Source: Trypanosoma brucei gambiense DAL972
Taxonomy: Eukaryota > Euglenozoa > Kinetoplastea > Trypanosomatida > Trypanosomatidae
Reading direction: 5' to 3'
DNA: 64,000 nucleotides
NCBI RefSeq assembly: GCF_000210295.1
Contig: NC_026734.1
Coordinates: forward strand, 62,001-126,000
The notes below the pieces were generated by a model. It did not search any database. It saw nothing but the letters and a program-made list of their open reading frames with translations, and was not told the DNA's origin. Shown in pieces: positions 60,596-64,000 of the stretch. How positions within the stretch are numbered: the stretch's first letter is position 1; every line of letters begins with the position of its first letter. The position numbers and the translations under genes are program-made.

Positions 60596-61885
60596 ATGTT
60601 CGTGCGGTCTTTCTGTTTCCTGCGTAAATATGGCAGCAAGTCAAAGACACCGGACCTCAAGACAAGTTTCACCAAAACCACTAACTTCCGAAAGGCGGAG
60701 AAAATTAGTATCACCACAACAGATGGGGAAATAGTAAAGGGCCGCGGTAAGATACGGCGGCGCACCCACAGCGCACTAAAAGAAGCCATTGGGGCCATGG
60801 AGCACCCCGCGATTTGGCTCTGGTACCCGTGGCGTATGAATCCTGAACCCCCGACACCGCACATGCCCCAACGCCGTGCCCTGAAAAACGTTCATGGCGC
60901 GGTATTTAACGATCTAACACCCGTACAGAAGAAACGGCAGGAGCAGATGTTGTATGGCGTTAACATACCGGAGACGCGACAAATGAAGTTTGAGGAGCAA
61001 CATCCGCTGCTTGCTGGAGCGCTGCGGAAGCTTGAGGGTCAGCCGAAGGGTTTCCCGTTTTGGTACAGAAAGTATCCGACACGTCGTCACGCCTACGAGT
61101 ACCGTTTTAGCATTCCTGTGGAGATGTTAGACGGGTACAACGATGACGTAAAAAAGGCTCTCTCAAAAGGTATGATGTCGATTCAGGAAAAACAGTTCGC
61201 TCAAGAAGCCATGTACATGGAGCGTTACGCCGAACACGACTTCGATACCACAAGCCCGGCGGTGCTAGCGGTTAAACGCGCGCTTAAGTGCCGTGTGCTA
61301 CGAAACCACCTTCTGACCAATCCGCACAATAACATTATCAAGACAGTGTTGGCGAACACGGAGCGGAAACTTAACCACGCCCTGCGCAGACTGCGTAAGG
61401 TAGATTTTAAGAAGTACTGGGAAATCATTCGTGACCACGATGTGCAGGATATACTTCAGCCTCCCAACCTCGTCACATACCGTCAGGGATCGTACTGGAA
61501 ATATGACTGGAATGCAGGCTTGGCAATATCAACAAATCTTGCGGATGTGATGGATCCTCGTGGTTTAAATGGTTGCGTTGAAACGGGCCGATCCCGCTCG
61601 GAGGTCGCGCGTGATCTCGGCCTCTCGTATACTCGGCCTCTGCATGAGAATGAGAAGAAACAGTTGTCTCACCAAGCCGTCTACTATGAGCGGCTGGCTA
61701 AATTTAAAATGGAGCAACCCGAAGCGGCACGGGCGATGGAGCGTGAGCGGTTCGTGCGGAAATTCTCCGGCATGTTTGTGAAGATGGACATTCGTTCGGG
61801 AGCACCAGACTTCCCAAGCACATATCGTAGGTTACTTGGAACAAAGGTGGTGCGATGGGCGTCTAAGCGACACGGCCCCAATTAG
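60596..61885 (+). CDS. Mitochondrial small-subunit ribosomal protein uS15m
   Basis: The 429-residue protein starts MFVRSFCFLRKYGSKSK, a basic mitochondrial presequence. Its middle contains the S15 helices: VLRNHLLTNPHNNIIKTVLA, then NTERKLNHALRRLRKVD and FKKYWEIIRDHDVQDI (about 240-292), matching the bacterial S15 order of H-x-x-x-N/D, R-R-x-L and Y-x-x-I. Bacterial S15 is about 89 residues, so this protein has large kinetoplastid-type extensions on both sides, typical of trypanosome mitoribosomal proteins, which partly compensate for a minimal 9S rRNA. The N-terminal part (60-180) includes WYRKYPTRRHAYEYRF, of no recognised fold. Confidence 0.82.
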   Translation: MFVRSFCFLRKYGSKSKTPDLKTSFTKTTNFRKAEKISITTTDGEIVKGRGKIRRRTHSALKEAIGAMEHPAIWLWYPWRMNPEPPTPHMPQRRALKNVHGAVFNDLTPVQKKRQEQMLYGVNIPETRQMKFEEQHPLLAGALRKLEGQPKGFPFWYRKYPTRRHAYEYRFSIPVEMLDGYNDDVKKALSKGMMSIQEKQFAQEAMYMERYAEHDFDTTSPAVLAVKRALKCRVLRNHLLTNPHNNIIKTVLANTERKLNHALRRLRKVDFKKYWEIIRDHDVQDILQPPNLVTYRQGSYWKYDWNAGLAISTNLADVMDPRGLNGCVETGRSRSEVARDLGLSYTRPLHENEKKQLSHQAVYYERLAKFKMEQPEAARAMERERFVRKFSGMFVKMDIRSGAPDFPSTYRRLLGTKVVRWASKRHGPN

Positions 61886-62953
61886 TCGCACACACACGCA
61901 TACGTTTCGGCTTAAGTGTTGGATAAGGCATTTTAACTCAATCATGTTTGTTCGCCTTCTATTGGTGGTGCGTGGACATGCGTTTGTCATAGACCAACAC
62001 AGTGGTTTTGGCTGAGGCATATTGTTTTCTCCGTCTTGAACCTTTGTCTGCTTGGGCTTGAGTTCTAATCACTTCGCTTTTTTTTTTTACATTTATAATT
62101 TTCTAGCGTTTCTCTTTTAAAATATGAGACTTCTTTGTTACCACTCTTTGTGCAGCATCGATGGTTCCTAAACAAACAACAACGTTACGGGTACGACATA
62201 GCAGTTTTTTTTCTTTATTGATGATCATCTTATCGCTAATGGTGGTGAAAACAAAAAGGAATGCGAAGGTTTAGATTAGCTCTACCGTGTTTGATGCATA
62301 TGCGGCAGTAAATGGCGTGGTCGTGGAAGTGGATATATATTTGAGGCTGCGATTTCGTTTTGCAACGATGGCAACATTAATTGGGTATATTTGATGAGGT
62401 GAGCCAAACTGCCCGCGCAACCGTCATTTTGCCGTAATGCTGTGAAAGTTGTGCGTTTTCATTGGTTGTTTTACCCATTGTGTGTAATACGGAGGAAAGG
62501 GAAATTGAGTAGGTGGTTGTGCAGTGGTAATATTGAGTGTATGTTATTTGATGTTGACTGTGATCGTCGTGGGCATACGTCGGATGCTAAGTTGCGTTTA
62601 TTCACCTGCTGAAATCCCATAATTCCAGCTGACAGGCTCTGTTGAAACATATTAATAATGCTTGCTTATCTTCCACTCTTATACTGTCTTTTTTTTTTTA
62701 CATTTTGTGCTGTACTTCATTTGTTGGTGAAATTTACCGTCTATATTTTCAAAAAAAAGAAGGGGAGAAAAGGGGAGATCATTGGGTCGCTGGTTTATTA
62801 CTGTCTGCGACCATTTCGCACATCCGTATCCACGGTATTGTCAACCCCTCCCGTTTCGGTGATTTTATTATAGTTACTCCATTTTTATCGTCACTGAAGC
62901 TCCTTCTGTTTTTAACATATATAAACGGGGCGAGTTCGTGTTCGTATTAAACG
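61886..62953 (+). other. Intergenic region, 1068 bp
   Basis: AT-rich sequence with T-tracts at about 62081-62089, 62205-62217 and 62689-62700 and an A/G-rich stretch near 62749-62777. Two hydrophobic T-rich frames (62642-62950, 62658-62873) are not convincing. I see no RNA gene here. Confidence 0.5.
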
Positions 62954-63388
62954 ATGGGTTACACACGGGAGCGTACAAATCGCCATTTTTTTGTAGCGCG
63001 GGCCAACGCCTTCTTTTCACGGCTTCCCATCGCCCGCGTCCAACGTTCCCTTGCGATGGAGGCCGTACGTGAAGGGCGTATGCGACCGTGGAAATATACG
63101 AAGGAACAAATATTGGGTGCACCAGTGACATGCAATTTTGAGTATAACCCGCGTCCAGTGCGGCTTATCGGAACGGTGATGGACGCCCACACGGAGGAGA
63201 CGAGTATTAAAGGCGGCTTGAAGGTGTACGCACGAAATGAGGAAACGAACATGATGTTGTGGATACCACCTGGGAATCCTAAGCTACGTCATGAGGTGAC
63301 ATCTACAAAAGGAAGCTTTCAGCATTACCTCGATGAACGTGATAAGTGGGATGAGGCGTGGATTACGGGGCGTGCAAGAATGAAGTAA
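62954..63388 (+). CDS. Small basic protein, probably mitochondrial
   Basis: The 144-residue protein starts MGYTRERTNRHFFVARANAF, basic and without acidic residues after Glu6, consistent with mitochondrial import. Its core, RLIGTVMDAHTEETSIKGGL (about 70-89), looks like an OB-type strand pair, recalling the LVGTVVS-x-x-x-x-KT start of ribosomal S17, but the rest does not match clearly. No catalytic motif. Placement beside uS15m is not evidence of function in trypanosomes. Best called a conserved-looking hypothetical protein, possibly mitoribosomal. Confidence 0.6.
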   Translation: MGYTRERTNRHFFVARANAFFSRLPIARVQRSLAMEAVREGRMRPWKYTKEQILGAPVTCNFEYNPRPVRLIGTVMDAHTEETSIKGGLKVYARNEETNMMLWIPPGNPKLRHEVTSTKGSFQHYLDERDKWDEAWITGRARMK

Positions 63389-64000
63389 ATGTATGAGGTG
63401 GCGTCCATGTGTTGTTTTATCCTTCACACGTTACAGTTTTCGACATGCCGTTTGGGTGGCGTGGGCGGGAGGCCCCAGTTACTTTTTTTTTTTTTTTTTG
63501 CATGTTTGGTTCGTTGGTACTTTTTGTTGTTTGTTTGCCAGCTTATGGTGCAATTACATCAGTTGTGTCACTGAAAAAAAAAAAGGTGTGATACGGCTGC
63601 TGCTGCTGCTGCACTTTTGCCTTTTTGGTGGATGTTTGTTTCCCTCCTCCTTGCACATGGTTTGTGATACTTCACCCGAACGGTGCGTCTACGCGATTAA
63701 CCCCGGTCCATTTAAAGCAGCGTGAGGAAGTGTATGCGAGACGTAAAAGCTTGAAGTATAACCGAAAAGTGTATTTAAAATAAACAAAAAAAAATATAAT
63801 AAGACCGGTTATCGGTTATTCCCCTTTTGGTTTTTTTTTAGGGGGGGGGGAGGGGGTAGAGGGGGAGCAACTATTAAACTTTTTTGTTTACTTCCCCTTT
63901 TCTATTGCCTTGGAAGGACAGACTGTAGAGCGCGTTTGAGGGGGGTGGTCGAAACCGACTTGAGGTCGACGGGCTGGAGTCACTGTTATTAATTCCCCAG
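63389..64000 (+). other. Intergenic region at the right edge with G-run
   Basis: This region contains a T-run (63485-63499), a short CTG run (about 63594-63613), an A-run near 63787-63795 and a G-run of 10 (63841-63850) followed by A and five more G. No complete gene is visible before the window ends. Confidence 0.55.

Noticed and set aside
62642..62950. Hydrophobic 102-codon ORF before the last gene
   Set aside because: T-rich intergenic sequence read as Phe/Leu; typical of splice-site pyrimidine tracts in trypanosomes.
1..64000. tRNA, rRNA, snoRNA or CRISPR features
   Set aside because: No cloverleaf with B-box-like sequence, rRNA segment or spaced repeat array could be recognised by eye; C/D-box-like fragments near 42520 were too weak to report.

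Overview
The window reads as nuclear DNA of an African trypanosome, most likely Trypanosoma brucei. Protein genes are intron-poor and closely spaced, and lie in two long head-to-tail runs on opposite strands. Most gene starts follow a polypyrimidine tract and an AG, as expected for spliced-leader trans-splicing of polycistronic RNA. The pairing of a regulatory deoxyhypusine synthase paralog with a second FAD-type glycerol-3-phosphate dehydrogenase fits my memory of T. brucei chromosome 1. That assignment is recollection, not a search result.

Left block, minus strand (1 to about 16.8 kb): a catalytically dead deoxyhypusine synthase paralog (prozyme), a 4600-residue midasin ATPase for 60S ribosome maturation, and a 256-residue protein I do not recognise. 

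Centre (about 16.8 to 25.95 kb): a 9.1 kb divergent strand-switch region with no convincing intact gene. It holds two badly decayed ingi/L1Tc-type retroelement relics (DIRE-like). One lies on the minus strand and one on the plus strand, each pointing the same way as its neighbouring gene block. Three homopolymeric G or C tracts of 10 to 14 bases also occur here. This is the likely bidirectional transcription start zone for both blocks.

Right block, plus strand (25.96 to 64 kb), in order: enkurin; a mitochondrial PDK/BCKDK-type kinase; a thioredoxin-like ORF followed 31 bases later, in another frame, by a ZZ zinc-finger ORF (probably one frameshifted gene); an N-acylated leucine-rich-repeat (LRR) protein; a small mitochondrial-looking membrane protein; a second LRR protein; a small unknown; a polytopic membrane metallophosphoesterase; Rad1 of the 9-1-1 clamp; a possible TFIIE-beta-like protein; a small unknown; a 970-residue coiled-coil protein; the RRP8 rRNA methyltransferase; a degenerate FAD-glycerol-3-phosphate dehydrogenase paralog; TMEM231; delta-tubulin; a PPR protein; RPB12/RPABC4; a second small zinc-ribbon protein that looks like a diverged RPB12 paralog; mitoribosomal uS15m; and a last small, probably mitochondrial protein.

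Themes: ribosome production and translation (midasin, RRP8, DHS prozyme, uS15m), cilium and basal body (enkurin, TMEM231, delta-tubulin), and transcription or genome maintenance (RPB12, possible TFIIE-beta, Rad1). Several proteins have lost catalytic residues: the DHS paralog, the GPDH paralog and the thioredoxin-like domain, with a lesser change in the kinase. A nearly perfect 154 bp direct repeat flanks the metallophosphoesterase and Rad1 genes. Starts were moved to the first ATG after the likely splice acceptor where the longest open frame began at a non-ATG codon or upstream of that acceptor.
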